60,968 nt of DNA from Mesorhizobium sp. M2D.F.Ca.ET.226.01.1.1. Lineage in GTDB: Bacteria; Pseudomonadota; Alphaproteobacteria; Rhizobiales; Rhizobiaceae. Of the stretch, positions 32,659 to 42,561 are shown in pieces. Both the position numbers and the translations under genes were made by a program. Location of the stretch: contig NZ_RZOY02000025.1 in the NCBI RefSeq assembly GCF_004022705.2, positions 1 to 60,968 on the forward strand, read 5' to 3'. A model generated the notes under the pieces. That model made no database searches. It was given only the letters and a program-made list of their open reading frames with translations, and was not told the origin of the DNA. Each line of letters begins with the position of its first letter. Positions within the stretch are counted from its first letter, which is position 1.

Positions 32659-33813
32659 TCAGTAGGCCGACGAGCCCGCTTTTTCGACGCTCTTCTCGCC
32701 GACCTTACCCCACAGCACGCTGTAGACCCAGGCGGTGTAGGCAAGGACCAGCGGCATGAAGATCACCGTGGCGATCAGCATGTTGCGCAGCGTGGCGCGG
32801 CTCGACGAAGCGTCGAAGACCGCAAGCGAATGGCCGGGATTGCTGCTCGACGGCAACAGGATCGGGAACATGGCCAGCCCCACCGTTGCGATGATCGTCA
32901 CCACGCCGAGCTTCGAGGCGATGAAGGTCCATCCTTCGAGCCGCGCCCGGAAGCCGACCGCGGCAAGCAAAGGTGCTGCGACGCCGAGCGCGGGCACGAT
33001 CCAGAGCAGCGGATGGGCATGGAAATTCGCCAGCCAGGCGCCGCCGTCGGCCACCACCGTCTTGACCAGCGGATTGGACGGGCCGTCCCAGACGATCGGC
33101 GACGTGACGCGGTAGCCGCCGAGCAGGCCGAGCCAGACCAGCACGCCGCCGCCGGCAAAGAGCACCGCTGTGGCGATCGCGGCCCTTGCTCCGATCAAGC
33201 CAGCGCGCTTGGCGACCGTGCCTTCCGCCTTGAACGTTAGCCAGGCCGCACCGTGCGTCACCAGCATGGCGAGCGACACCAGGCCGCAATAGAGCGCCAG
33301 CGGATTGAGCAGTCCGAAAAGGCTGCCCTCATAGATCGGGCGAAGGTCCGGCGTGAAGTGGAACGGGACGCCTTGCAAGGTGTTGCCGACCGCGACGCCG
33401 AAGATCAGCGCCGGCACGGCGCCGCCGACGAACAGCGCCCAGTCCCAGCGCGTGCGCCAGGCCGGATCCGGCCGCTTCGAGCGGTATTTGAAGGCCACCG
33501 GGCGCATGATCAGCGCCAGGAGCACCAGGAACATGGCGAGGTAGAAGCCGGAAAAGCTCATCGCATAGAGCGCCGGCCATGCCGCGAAGATGGCGCCGCC
33601 GCCGAGGATGAACCACACCTGGTTGCCTTCCCAGACCGGGCCGATGGTGTTGATCGCCACGCGCCGCTCGGCGTCCGTCTTGGCGACGAAGGGCAGCAGC
33701 GCGCCGACGCCCATGTCGAACCCATCGGTCGCCGCGAAGCCGATCAAAAGCACGCCGAGCAGTATCCACCAGATCACGCGCAGCGTTTCATAGTCGAAGA
33801 GAAATTCGATCAT
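32659..33813 (-). CDS. cydB: Cytochrome bd ubiquinol oxidase subunit II, 384 aa
   Basis: Polytopic inner-membrane subunit of the bd terminal oxidase. The N-terminus MIEFLFDYETLRVIWWILLGVLLIGFAATDGFDMGVGALLPF and NTIGPVWEGNQVWFILGGGAIFAAWP are hallmark CydB segments. The ATG at 33813 was chosen because it begins the family pattern. It follows cydA by 13 bp. The enzyme reduces oxygen at high affinity, so it is expected at low oxygen. Confidence 0.94.
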   Translation of the reverse strand: MIEFLFDYETLRVIWWILLGVLLIGFAATDGFDMGVGALLPFVAKTDAERRVAINTIGPVWEGNQVWFILGGGAIFAAWPALYAMSFSGFYLAMFLVLLALIMRPVAFKYRSKRPDPAWRTRWDWALFVGGAVPALIFGVAVGNTLQGVPFHFTPDLRPIYEGSLFGLLNPLALYCGLVSLAMLVTHGAAWLTFKAEGTVAKRAGLIGARAAIATAVLFAGGGVLVWLGLLGGYRVTSPIVWDGPSNPLVKTVVADGGAWLANFHAHPLLWIVPALGVAAPLLAAVGFRARLEGWTFIASKLGVVTIIATVGLAMFPILLPSSSNPGHSLAVFDASSSRATLRNMLIATVIFMPLVLAYTAWVYSVLWGKVGEKSVEKAGSSAY

Positions 33814-33826
33814 CGTCGTGATCCTT

Positions 33827-35398
33827 TCACTCTGCCGGTTGCATTGCGGGGTCGGCGCTCGGGCGCAGGTCATCGATGACCTTCGCCACCTCCGGTCCCT
33901 TGCGGATGGCGGCCAGCATCAGGCTGACCTCGATGATCGCGAGCACGCCGTAGACGAGCGTGAAGCCGGCAATGGTGAGCAGAAGATCGCTGACGCCAAG
34001 CTCCGACGTCGCAAGGAAGGTCGGCAGCACGCCGTCGATGATCCACGGCTGGCGTCCGAACTCGGCCACGAACCAGCCGACCTCGATGGCGATCCAGGGC
34101 AGCGGCATGGCGACGAGCGCGGCGCGAAACAGCCAGCGCGGCGCCTCCGTCTCCCGCGTCGTATGCCACAGCGATACGGCAAACAGCGCCAGCAGCGTGA
34201 AACCGCAGGCCACCATCAGGCGGAAGCCGAAGAAGAGCAGCGGCACGTAAGGCACTGTCGACCAGGCGGCGTCCTTGATCTGCTGCTCGCTCGCCTGCCG
34301 CGGATCGGGCAGGTAGCGCTTGAGCAGCAGCGCGTAGCCGAGATCCTTCGAGCTGGCGTCGAAGACCGCGCGGGCAGCGGTGTCGTTGCGGTTCGCCTTG
34401 ATCTTCTCCAGCGCGTCATAGGCGACGACGCCGTTGCGGATGCGGGCTTCGGCATGGGCGACGAGTTCGTCGATGCCGGCGATCTGCTTTTCGAAAGAGC
34501 GCGTGCCGATGATGCCCATCACCCATGGAATGCGGATGGCGAAATGCGTTTGGCGATCGCTTTGGCTCGGGATGCCGAAGGCCGTGAACGAGGCCGGCGC
34601 CGGCTCAGTCTCCCACATGGCTTCGATGGCCGCGAGCTTCATTTTCTGGTTGTCGGTCAGCGCATAGCCGCTCTCGTCGCCGAGCACGATGACGGACAGC
34701 GCCGATGCCACGCCGAAGGCCGAAGCGATCACGAAGGAGCGCTTGGCAAGCTCGACATGGCGTCGCCTGAGCAGATACCAGGCCGATACGCCGAGCACGA
34801 AAGTGGCGGCGCAGACATAGCCGGCCGAAACGGTGTGGACGAACTTCGCCTGCGCCACCGGGTTGAAGATCACCGCCATGAAATCGGTGACCTCCATGCG
34901 CATCGTGTCCGGGTTGAAGGCCGAGCCGACGGGGTTCTGCATCCAGCCATTGGCGATCAGGATCCAGAGCGCGGAAAAATTGGTGCCGAGCGCCATCAGC
35001 CAGGTCACTATCATATGCGCGCGCGCCGAGAGCCGATCCCAACCGAAGAAGAACAGTCCGACGAAAGTGGCTTCCAGGAAGAAGGCCATCAGCCCTTCGA
35101 TGGCCAAGGGCGCTCCGAACACGTCGCCGACATAGTGCGAGTAATAGGCCCAGTTCATGCCGAACTGGAACTCCATGGTGATGCCGGTGGCGACGCCGAG
35201 GGCGAAGTTGATGCCGAACAGCACGCCCCAGAACTTCGTCATGTCGCGCCAGATGGTGCGGCGGGTCATGACATAGACGGTCTCCATCATGGCGATCAGG
35301 ATGGAGAGGCCGAGGGTCAAAGGCACAAACAGGAAATGATAGAGGGCCGTCAGCGCGAATTGCAGCCGCGACAGATCGACGAGAAGAAAGTCGGACAT
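33827..35398 (-). CDS. cydA: Cytochrome bd ubiquinol oxidase subunit I, 523 aa
   Basis: Heme-bearing subunit of the bd oxidase. LSRLQFALTALYHFLFVPLTLGLS carries a heme-ligand histidine, KFVHTVSAGYV the second, and AEFGRQPWIIDGVLPT is the family GRQPW motif. The loop between helices 6 and 7 is long (from MWETEPAPASF to about KDAAWSTV), the L-type Q-loop of E. coli CydA, which fits the presence of CydX. The start ATG at 35398 lies 52 bp from the FNR box. Confidence 0.95.
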   Translation of the reverse strand: MSDFLLVDLSRLQFALTALYHFLFVPLTLGLSILIAMMETVYVMTRRTIWRDMTKFWGVLFGINFALGVATGITMEFQFGMNWAYYSHYVGDVFGAPLAIEGLMAFFLEATFVGLFFFGWDRLSARAHMIVTWLMALGTNFSALWILIANGWMQNPVGSAFNPDTMRMEVTDFMAVIFNPVAQAKFVHTVSAGYVCAATFVLGVSAWYLLRRRHVELAKRSFVIASAFGVASALSVIVLGDESGYALTDNQKMKLAAIEAMWETEPAPASFTAFGIPSQSDRQTHFAIRIPWVMGIIGTRSFEKQIAGIDELVAHAEARIRNGVVAYDALEKIKANRNDTAARAVFDASSKDLGYALLLKRYLPDPRQASEQQIKDAAWSTVPYVPLLFFGFRLMVACGFTLLALFAVSLWHTTRETEAPRWLFRAALVAMPLPWIAIEVGWFVAEFGRQPWIIDGVLPTFLATSELGVSDLLLTIAGFTLVYGVLAIIEVSLMLAAIRKGPEVAKVIDDLRPSADPAMQPAE

Positions 35399-35449
35399 GG
35401 GAGCATCCTTTCTGGATACAGCCTCATAGCGCCGGACGAACGCAGGCGA

Positions 35450-35463
35450 CTTGATCTGGATCA
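35450..35463. promoter_or_regulatory. Perfect FNR/FixK box between cydA and cydD
   Basis: TTGAT-CTGG-ATCAA is a perfect match to the FNR consensus TTGAT-N4-ATCAA. It lies in the 100-bp divergent gap between cydABX and cydDC, 52 bp from the cydA start and 36 bp from the cydD start, and can serve either direction. The FnrN-like protein at 31303-32025 is the likely regulator. Confidence 0.85.
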
Positions 35464-35498
35464 ATTCCTTTCGTCCTTGCGCGTGCGAAAACCTGCGC

Positions 35499-37115
35499 AT
35501 GAGATCGCCAGCCGCTTCCGCCTCATCTCACGACCCAGCCGCCTCGGCGCCGGACGCTTTCCACGCGCTCGCCACCGCCCAGCGTCTGGCAAAACGCGGG
35601 TTGCTCCGCCTGCTCTGCCTGCAAGTCGCCCGCACGGCGTTGCGGCTCGGTTTTGCCGCGACGGCAGCCATGGCGGTGGGCCGACTCGTCATGGGCGAGC
35701 CTGTCGCCTCCTGGCTTGTCCCGGTCACGATGGTTTTTCTCTTGGCTGCCTGCGTCGCCGGGTTTGCCGCTGACAGGGCGCAAGCCTCCGCAGAGACTGC
35801 CGTGTCGATCGGACTGCGTGAGCTGGCGGCCAAGCGGCTGGACGAGATGCCGGCGCGCCGGCTGCAGTCGCTCTCCGTCGGCGGCGTCATCCTGTCGATG
35901 CAGCGTCATCCCGAAGCGATCGCCGGCCTTGTCGTCGGCCACCGCGCGGCAAGCGCCATGATGGCGGCCGGGCCGCTGCTGGCGGCGGCAGCGCTTTTCC
36001 TCGTCTCCTGGCAGGCAGCGCTGCTGGTCATCTGCCTGACGCCGGTGATGATCCTGTTCTTCGCGCTGATCGGCGACGCCATCCGCCGCCGTGCCGATGC
36101 GCAGGAACGCGCCTTCGGCCGGCTGGCCGGCCAGTTCGCCGATCGCATCCGCACCTTGCCGACGATCCTCGCCAACCATGCCGCGAGCGGCGAAGAGGCC
36201 AAGCTCGCCCGGCGCCTTGAAGCCTATGCGGACAACACGATGGGTGTGCTGCGCATCGCCTTCGCCAATGCTGGCATCATCGACTTCTTCGCCTCGCTCT
36301 CGATTGCCATCCTTGCCGTCTTCCTTGGCCTCGGCCACCTCAAGCTCGCGATGATCCCCGGTTTCTCCAACCTGGCACTCTGGCAGAGCCTGTTCATCCT
36401 GATGATCGCGCCGGAATATTTCGCGCCGTTCCGCCGCTTTTCGGAGCAGTACCACGCCAAGGCTGAAGGGCTGGCCGCGGCCGCGGCGCTGGACCGCCTG
36501 CTCGGCGCCGAGCCGGTCCAAGCCAAGGCCCTGCCGGCGCTCGACCGCCTGCGCCTGATACTGCCCGCGAAAGGCCTCGTCGCCATCGTCGGGCCCAGCG
36601 GATCAGGCAAATCGACCTTGCTGCGACGTCTCGCCGGTCTCGAACCTGGCACGGCGCCGGCGCCAGGGATCCGTTCGTTAGCCGCTGAAGACATCGCCTG
36701 GGTTTCGACGGACGCTTACGTACCCGAGGGAACCCTGGCCGAGGCCATTTCGTGGAATGCCGGTGCGGTGGTCCGGAACCGGCTGGAAGATGCCGCCCAC
36801 GCGATCGGGCTGCTCGACGACACGCTGCTGCCGGGCGGCCTCGATGCCAGGCTGGACAAAGGCGGCGCCAATCTTTCGGGCGGCCAGCGGCTCCGCATCG
36901 CGGTTGCCCGCGCGCAACTTTCCGGCCGAACCGTGCTGGCCGACGAGCCGACGGCGAAGCTCGACCGCGAGACCACCGAAGCCGTCCGGAGCGTGCTGCT
37001 TGAGATTTCGCGCGCGCGGCTAGTCGTTGTGGCAACACATGACCGCGATCTGGCTGCCGCCGCCGACCTGACCGTCGACCTTACCGACAGCGATGCCGTC
37101 GAGGTTGCGGCATGA
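35499..37115 (+). CDS. cydD: ABC exporter subunit CydD, 538 aa
   Basis: CydDC is an inner-membrane ABC exporter of cysteine/glutathione or a heme transporter, needed for assembly of cytochrome bd. The first half is a membrane domain with about six helices. The C-terminal ATPase has Walker A GPSGSGKST, signature LSGGQRLRIAVARAQL and Walker B TVLADEPTAKLD. The start ATG at 35499 was chosen; the region before it is the promoter with the FNR box. It overlaps cydC by ATGA. Confidence 0.9.
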   Translation: MRSPAASASSHDPAASAPDAFHALATAQRLAKRGLLRLLCLQVARTALRLGFAATAAMAVGRLVMGEPVASWLVPVTMVFLLAACVAGFAADRAQASAETAVSIGLRELAAKRLDEMPARRLQSLSVGGVILSMQRHPEAIAGLVVGHRAASAMMAAGPLLAAAALFLVSWQAALLVICLTPVMILFFALIGDAIRRRADAQERAFGRLAGQFADRIRTLPTILANHAASGEEAKLARRLEAYADNTMGVLRIAFANAGIIDFFASLSIAILAVFLGLGHLKLAMIPGFSNLALWQSLFILMIAPEYFAPFRRFSEQYHAKAEGLAAAAALDRLLGAEPVQAKALPALDRLRLILPAKGLVAIVGPSGSGKSTLLRRLAGLEPGTAPAPGIRSLAAEDIAWVSTDAYVPEGTLAEAISWNAGAVVRNRLEDAAHAIGLLDDTLLPGGLDARLDKGGANLSGGQRLRIAVARAQLSGRTVLADEPTAKLDRETTEAVRSVLLEISRARLVVVATHDRDLAAAADLTVDLTDSDAVEVAA

Positions 37116-38710
37116 GCACAGCAGTTCAATCATCGAGCCGAAAGTCGTGGCGGCTGGCGGCGGGCTTCGCCTTCGCCGCGCTTTTTTGCGCCATATTGCT
37201 GGGCGGCGTTTCCGCCTGGCTGCTGGGATCGGTGGCGATCGCCGGCCTGTCCGCAGCTGCCTTCACCTTCAATTTCCACATCCCGGCGGCGCTGATCCGG
37301 TTCTTCGCCGTGGGCCGCACCACCGCCCGCTATGGCGAACGCCTTGCCGGCCACAAGGCGGCGCTCGCCGATCAGATAGCGCGTCGCTCGGAACTCTTCG
37401 CCGCCACGGCGGCGGCGCCGGCGGTGCGCCAGGCGGGATGGCAACTCGGCGACGACGCTCGCCTCGCCGACTATCTCGATGACGTCGAGGACCTCGACTA
37501 CGCCAGGCTGCGCGCCGGCCTGCCGGCGCTGACGCTCGGCTGCGGCCTCGCGATCCTGATTGCGGGCTCTGCGATTCTTGCGCCTTTGTCCCTGCTGCCG
37601 ATCACCCTTCTGCTGCTTGCCATCCTGTTCGCGGGGAACCGGGTGGCCAAGGCTGGCGCCATGGCATGGGATGAGACCAGGTCGCTGCGTCGCGGGGGCG
37701 CAAGCCGGCTCGGTGCGGCCATGGCGTCAGCCGTTCCGTTGAAGGCGGAGGGCGCCTGGAACCGCGAATGCTCCGAAGCCCTTGCCGCGCTTTCCCGCGC
37801 CGATAGCGCGCTGCTTGGGCTTCGCCAGATGCAGGCCATGCTGGACATGATCGGCGCGGCCTTCGGCCCGGTTGCCGGCGTCTGCGTAATGGCGGCCGCC
37901 TGGCATGCCGGCCGGCAGGGCACTGAGCTTCTCGCGCCCATGCTGCTCGCCTTCTCCTGGCTGGCGCTGGGCGAAACCATGAATGGGGCATCGCGCATTC
38001 TGGTTGCCGTGCTTCGCCGCAACGCGGCTCGCGCTGAGGTCGGACGATGGATGCAGGCAGCCCCGGCCGGCAGGCGCGGTTCGCCGTCGGACGGGGCCTC
38101 GCCGTGCCTTTTGCGTCACGGCGCCCTGCAGCGCTGCGCGCCCGACAGCCGGGCGATCGGAATGCCCATCTCCCTGTTCCTCGCGCCAGGTCAGCCGACA
38201 GTGCTCGTCGGGGCAAGCGGCTCGGGCAAGACCAGCCTGCTCAAGCAGATCGCAGGCTGGATCGGAGACGACGCCTTTGCCGCCGGCGACCGCATCCTGT
38301 CGGCCGGCGAGCGGCGGGCGCTGGCGGCGCTCGTTCTGCACGACGCGGTCATCCTCGAAGACACCGTCCGCGCCAACCTGTTCGCCGGCGATGTTCCGGA
38401 CGCCGCCCTCTGGCGGGCGCTGGAAGCCGTCGAGATGGACGGTCGTATCCATGAGGCCGGCGGGCTGGATGCCTGGATCAGGCAGGACCGGTTCTCGCTT
38501 GGCGAGGTACAGCGCATCAATCTCGCGCGCGCCTGGCTGTCACCCATGCCACTAGTCCTGCTCGACGAACCGACGGAGCATCTCGACGACGCGCAGGGCG
38601 TTCGCGTCCTCGACCGCCTGATGGCTCATCTCAGCGATCGCATCATCGTCATCTCGACCCACCGCGCGTCGTCGCTTCGCGATGTCCGCACCATCGAGCT
38701 CAAGCCATGA
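37112..38710 (+). CDS. cydC: ABC exporter subunit CydC, 532 aa
   Basis: Partner of CydD with the same membrane plus ATPase layout. Walker A is GASGSGKTS and Walker B PLVLLDEPTEHLDD; the signature region reads RFSLGEVQRINLARAWL, which departs from the canonical LSGGQ/E in that the second glycine is replaced. This asymmetry between the two halves may be functional. It overlaps hemN by ATGA, so cydDC and hemN form one transcript. Confidence 0.88.
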   Translation: MSTAVQSSSRKSWRLAAGFAFAALFCAILLGGVSAWLLGSVAIAGLSAAAFTFNFHIPAALIRFFAVGRTTARYGERLAGHKAALADQIARRSELFAATAAAPAVRQAGWQLGDDARLADYLDDVEDLDYARLRAGLPALTLGCGLAILIAGSAILAPLSLLPITLLLLAILFAGNRVAKAGAMAWDETRSLRRGGASRLGAAMASAVPLKAEGAWNRECSEALAALSRADSALLGLRQMQAMLDMIGAAFGPVAGVCVMAAAWHAGRQGTELLAPMLLAFSWLALGETMNGASRILVAVLRRNAARAEVGRWMQAAPAGRRGSPSDGASPCLLRHGALQRCAPDSRAIGMPISLFLAPGQPTVLVGASGSGKTSLLKQIAGWIGDDAFAAGDRILSAGERRALAALVLHDAVILEDTVRANLFAGDVPDAALWRALEAVEMDGRIHEAGGLDAWIRQDRFSLGEVQRINLARAWLSPMPLVLLDEPTEHLDDAQGVRVLDRLMAHLSDRIIVISTHRASSLRDVRTIELKP

Positions 38711-40050
38711 ACGTTCCCAGTCACAGGCTGATCGAAGCCAACGTACCGCGCTACACCAGCTACCCCACCGCGCCGCATTTCCATGCCGGCATCGATGCCG
38801 CGACGGTCACCGGCTGGCTCGACACGGTCGGTGAAGACGAAGCGGTCTCGCTCTACGTCCATGTCCCCTTCTGCGACCGGCTGTGCTGGTTCTGCGCCTG
38901 CAACACCAGGCAGACGCGGCGCTATGAGCCTGTGGCGGAGTATCTCGTCGCGCTATACCGGGAGATGGAGCTGGTCGCCCGCCATATCGGCAAGCGGGCG
39001 AGGATCGTGTCGGTCCATCTCGGCGGCGGTTCGCCGACGATGCTTCGGCCCGACGACCTGCGGACCTTGCGTCAACGGCTGGAGGTGAACTTCACGCTTG
39101 CGCCGGATGTCGGCCTCAGTGTCGAGATCGATCCCAACGACATGGACGAGGCGCGGCTCGACGCGCTGGCGGCGATCGGGCTCACCCGCGCCAGCCTCGG
39201 CATCCAGGACTTCGATCCGCGCGTCCAGAAGGCGATCAACCGCGAGCAGAGTTTTGAGACCACGGCCCGGGTGCTGGAAGGGCTGCGGGCGCGCGGCGTC
39301 GGCTCGGTCAATCTCGATCTGCTCTATGGCTTGCCATTCCAGACGGTAGAGACGCTGAGCGCGACCATCGAGCAAGCCCTGTCGCTTCGCCCCGACCGCC
39401 TGGCGCTGTTCGGCTATGCGCATGTGCCGTGGTTCAAGAAGCACCAGACGATGATCGACGACCAGGCGTTGCCCGATCTCGCGGCCCGGCTCGGACAGGC
39501 GACGGCGGCAGCGGGGTTGATCCGCGCTGCCGGCTATCTGCCGATCGGCATCGATCACTTCGCCCTGCCTCGCGATAGTCTCGCGGTGGCTGCAAGGGAC
39601 GGCCGCCTCAGGCGCAACTTCCAGGGTTACACCGACGACCTGTGCAAGACACTGATCGGTCTCGGCCCGTCTTCCATCAGCCGCTTCCGCCAGGGCTATG
39701 CGCAGAACACCCCCTCGACCGGCGGCTATCGCAGGATGGTCGAAGCATCCGGCCTCGCCACGATGCGCGGCCGTGCCCTTACAGAACAGGACCATGCGCG
39801 CGGCTGGGTGATCGAGCGCCTGATGTGCGACTTTTCCTTCTCGGCGACGGAGATGCGCACGAGGTTCGGCGCGACAGCCGATGCGGTCCTGCGGGAGGCG
39901 GCGCTGCTGACCCAGGCTTCGCCGCATTTGAGCCGGGTCGGCGACCGCTTCGTCATCGGCGAGGACGGGCATCTCCTGGCAAGGACGATCGCCGCGCATT
40001 TCGACGCTTATCTGGCTTCGAGCAGTGCCCGCCACTCAAGCGCGATCTGA
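38707..40050 (+). CDS. hemN: Oxygen-independent coproporphyrinogen III dehydrogenase, 447 aa
   Basis: Radical SAM enzyme that makes protoporphyrinogen when oxygen is scarce. The iron-sulfur cysteines are in HVPFCDRLCWFCACNTR (residues 53-69), the CxxxCxFC motif plus the extra HemN cysteine; LGGGSPTML and DLLYGLPFQT are further family motifs. Length is normal. Its coupling to cydDC is logical: heme for cytochrome bd at low oxygen. No separate FNR box was seen before it. Confidence 0.92.
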   Translation: MNVPSHRLIEANVPRYTSYPTAPHFHAGIDAATVTGWLDTVGEDEAVSLYVHVPFCDRLCWFCACNTRQTRRYEPVAEYLVALYREMELVARHIGKRARIVSVHLGGGSPTMLRPDDLRTLRQRLEVNFTLAPDVGLSVEIDPNDMDEARLDALAAIGLTRASLGIQDFDPRVQKAINREQSFETTARVLEGLRARGVGSVNLDLLYGLPFQTVETLSATIEQALSLRPDRLALFGYAHVPWFKKHQTMIDDQALPDLAARLGQATAAAGLIRAAGYLPIGIDHFALPRDSLAVAARDGRLRRNFQGYTDDLCKTLIGLGPSSISRFRQGYAQNTPSTGGYRRMVEASGLATMRGRALTEQDHARGWVIERLMCDFSFSATEMRTRFGATADAVLREAALLTQASPHLSRVGDRFVIGEDGHLLARTIAAHFDAYLASSSARHSSAI

Positions 40051-40082
40051 AGCTCAATCGCCCACCTCGGCGCTCCTGCAGG

Positions 40083-41576
40083 TCACGCCGCCGAGCTGTC
40101 TTGCTCCGCAGCATTGGGATCGCCGGGCGCCGTCGCCCAGGCGAGCTCGACCAGCGTCACGGTGCGCCGCCCCGTGCCGTCGACCTGACAGACGATGAGC
40201 CCCTGCTCCTCGATATAGTCGAGCAGCCGCCGCGCACGGCGCAGCGAATGCGAGCCATAGGCGCGCGCGATCGCCGCGTCGCTCGGGCAGGGCCAGCCTT
40301 CCTTGGCCGCCCGGGCGATCATCATGAACACGCCCTGCATGTCCTCCGGCAGCAGCGAGGCGCGGACCGAGACGTCCCGCCACGCATCGTCCTCGGCCAT
40401 GTCGGAGCCGACGCCGGCGCGGGCCCGCGTCAGCATGCGGCGGAATTCCGAAAGGTCCGGGACCACCGAGGCAAGCCCTTCGATGCGGCAGCGGACCACG
40501 AACTCCTGATAGAGCACGCCGATGACGCGGAAGCCCGCATCGGGCTCGGCCAGGATGGCGCGCAGGATGCGGTCCATGCGCTCGCGCCGCTCGGCCAGGT
40601 CCTCGGCGCTGGGCTGCGGCTCCGCCGGCTCGGGGCGGATGTCCAGCGGCGCGGCCTTGGCCGCCATCAGCTGATCGAGCAGATCCGGCGAAGGCCGGCG
40701 TTGCGGCCTGATCGTGTCCGGCGGCGGCGCCGCCAGGATGACCGCGCGGGCATCCTCGAGTGCTGCTTCCGGCAGCGGCATCAGCCGCGGCGTGCCGTTG
40801 CGCGGGCTGGTTTCCGTCTGGCCGATGCGCACACCGAGCGGACGGCGCGACAGCGCCGGTCCGAGCGCCATGAAATGCCCGCGCTCGAGGTCGCGAAATG
40901 CTTCCGCCTGCCGCCGTTCCATGCCGAGCAGATCGGCCGCGCGTGCCATGTCGATGTCGAGGAAGGTTCGGCCCATCAGGAAATTGGAGGCCTCCGCCGC
41001 GACGTTCTTGGCGAGCTTTGCCAATCGCTGCGTGGCGATGATGCCGGCAAGCCCGCGCTTGCGGCCACGGCACATCAGATTGGTCATCGCGCCGAGCGAA
41101 AGTTTTCGCGCTTCGTCCGACACTTCCCCCGCGGCGGCGGGTGCGAAGAGCTGCGCTTCGTCGACCACCACCAGCATCGGATACCAGTGGTCGCGCGCGA
41201 CCTCGAACAGCCCGCCGAGGAAGGCCGCGGCGCGCCGCATCTGGTTCTCGGCGTCGAGCCCTTCGAGATTGAGCACCGTCGAGACGCGATGGATGCGCGC
41301 CCGCTCGCCCGCCGCCTGCAGGCCGCGCTCGGTATGCTCCTCGGCGTCGATCACCAGATGGCCAAAGCGTTCACCCAGCGACACGAAGTCGCCTTCGGGG
41401 TCGATGATCGTCTGCTGCACCCACGGCGCGCTCTGTTCGAGCAACCGGCGCAGCAGATGCGACTTGCCGGAGCCCGAATTGCCCTGCACCAGCAGGCGGG
41501 TCGCCAGCAGTTCCTCAAGGTCGAGGGCCGCCGGCGCGCCTGCGCTCGTCTGCCCCATCTCGATTGCAACGGTCAT
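40083..41576 (-). CDS. HerA-like/DUF87 ATP-binding protein, 497 aa
   Basis: P-loop ATPase of the HerA-FtsK group. Walker A QGNSGSGKSHLLRRLL is at residues 32-47, Walker B LVVVDEAQLFAPAAAG near 137, and the arginine-rich region MCRGRKRGLAGIIATQRLAKL matches the sensor region. HerA proteins usually work with NurA-type nucleases or in defence complexes, but no nuclease is adjacent. Related proteins in rhizobia are solitary and of unknown role. It is convergent with hemN. Confidence 0.75.
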   Translation of the reverse strand: MTVAIEMGQTSAGAPAALDLEELLATRLLVQGNSGSGKSHLLRRLLEQSAPWVQQTIIDPEGDFVSLGERFGHLVIDAEEHTERGLQAAGERARIHRVSTVLNLEGLDAENQMRRAAAFLGGLFEVARDHWYPMLVVVDEAQLFAPAAAGEVSDEARKLSLGAMTNLMCRGRKRGLAGIIATQRLAKLAKNVAAEASNFLMGRTFLDIDMARAADLLGMERRQAEAFRDLERGHFMALGPALSRRPLGVRIGQTETSPRNGTPRLMPLPEAALEDARAVILAAPPPDTIRPQRRPSPDLLDQLMAAKAAPLDIRPEPAEPQPSAEDLAERRERMDRILRAILAEPDAGFRVIGVLYQEFVVRCRIEGLASVVPDLSEFRRMLTRARAGVGSDMAEDDAWRDVSVRASLLPEDMQGVFMMIARAAKEGWPCPSDAAIARAYGSHSLRRARRLLDYIEEQGLIVCQVDGTGRRTVTLVELAWATAPGDPNAAEQDSSAA

Positions 41577-41792
41577 GTCTCGACTCGGATCGTCTCCCTG
41601 CGCCGGTTCGGGTTATCAACCCGAGCGCAAGGCGTCGAGCACGCCACGGCCATTTGCCAGGTGTTCCACAGCTACTCGCCCTTTGGCGGCAGGCTGTCGG
41701 CAATCACTCTGGTCGGACCACCATTTCACTGGCGCCGGCCGGCCGTTGGCGTATCATCGTGGCGGGACAGGGTTCATGGCAGGAGGAGGCCG

Positions 41793-42047
41793 ATGGACGT
41801 CGCTGCCGAAGTGCCAGTTGCCGCGTTGACGGTGCAAGACCTTGTTGTGTCTGCTCTTTCGAAATTCCGCGCCGGCGACACCGTTTCGACGCGCGCCATG
41901 CTCGATGCCATCCGCCGTTCCGATCCAGCCTGCGGCGACAGCGACGATCACCTCGTCGAACTGATCGTCATGGCGGCAATTGGTAAGACCATGGGCGTCG
42001 TCTTCGACCACCGCTCGCCGGATGAGCGACTGCCGCTTCTCGCCTGA
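41793..42047 (+). CDS. Small conserved hypothetical protein, 84 aa
   Basis: Not recognised. AGGAGGAGG stands directly before the ATG at 41793. The mostly helical sequence has no membrane segment; VQDLVVSALSKFRAGDTVSTRAMLDAIRRSDP and HLVELIVMAAIGKTMGVVFDH suggest two helical units. It is alone between divergent and convergent neighbours. Confidence 0.55.
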   Translation: MDVAAEVPVAALTVQDLVVSALSKFRAGDTVSTRAMLDAIRRSDPACGDSDDHLVELIVMAAIGKTMGVVFDHRSPDERLPLLA

Positions 42048-42078
42048 CATTGCGGCTTGGAAGACGCGCTGAGCGATA

Positions 42079-42561
42079 TCAGCCGAGCGGATGCGGCATG
42101 TAACCGACAAAACCCGCGATCTTCCAACGCCCGCCGACCTTGCGGCAAAAGTAGAGCGTCTGCCATTTGAGCCGGTCGACACTGCCGTCGGCCTTGGCGA
42201 TCGAGCCGTCGAACTTCTTGTGCAGCACCGCACGATCGCCATCGACGTCGATGTCGCGCATGTTGGTGACGCGGAAAATCGCCTCGCGCAGCGGCTCGGC
42301 GAATTTCGTCGCCGCTGTCTCCTTGGCCTGTCGCAGCCATTCGTCGCGATAGACGTCGAGCCTCGGAAACTGCAGCCGCCAGGCATCGGCATTGGGCAGG
42401 AAATGCGCATGCATGCCGAAAAAACTCTCGGCGATGAAATCGTCCTCGACCATCGGCCAAGCCTGTCCGAGGAAGGCATCGATGTCGCGCCGGACCAGCA
42501 TTTCCCACAGCGCGTGGCGATCGGCATCGCCTTCCGGAAACGGATTCTTGTCGAAGGTCAT
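42079..42561 (-). CDS. NTF2/SnoaL-like protein, 160 aa
   Basis: The sequence has the pattern of the NTF2-like cone fold: an N-terminal helix (HALWEMLVRRDIDAFLGQAWPMVEDDF) and four strands ending LYFCRKVGGRWKIAGFVGYMPHP. The GKW-type strand KVGGRWKIAGF is typical of SnoaL/ketosteroid-isomerase-like proteins. Ligand unknown. The ATG at 42561 follows GGGGAG and excludes an N-terminal extension with no similarity. Confidence 0.7.
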   Translation of the reverse strand: MTFDKNPFPEGDADRHALWEMLVRRDIDAFLGQAWPMVEDDFIAESFFGMHAHFLPNADAWRLQFPRLDVYRDEWLRQAKETAATKFAEPLREAIFRVTNMRDIDVDGDRAVLHKKFDGSIAKADGSVDRLKWQTLYFCRKVGGRWKIAGFVGYMPHPLG

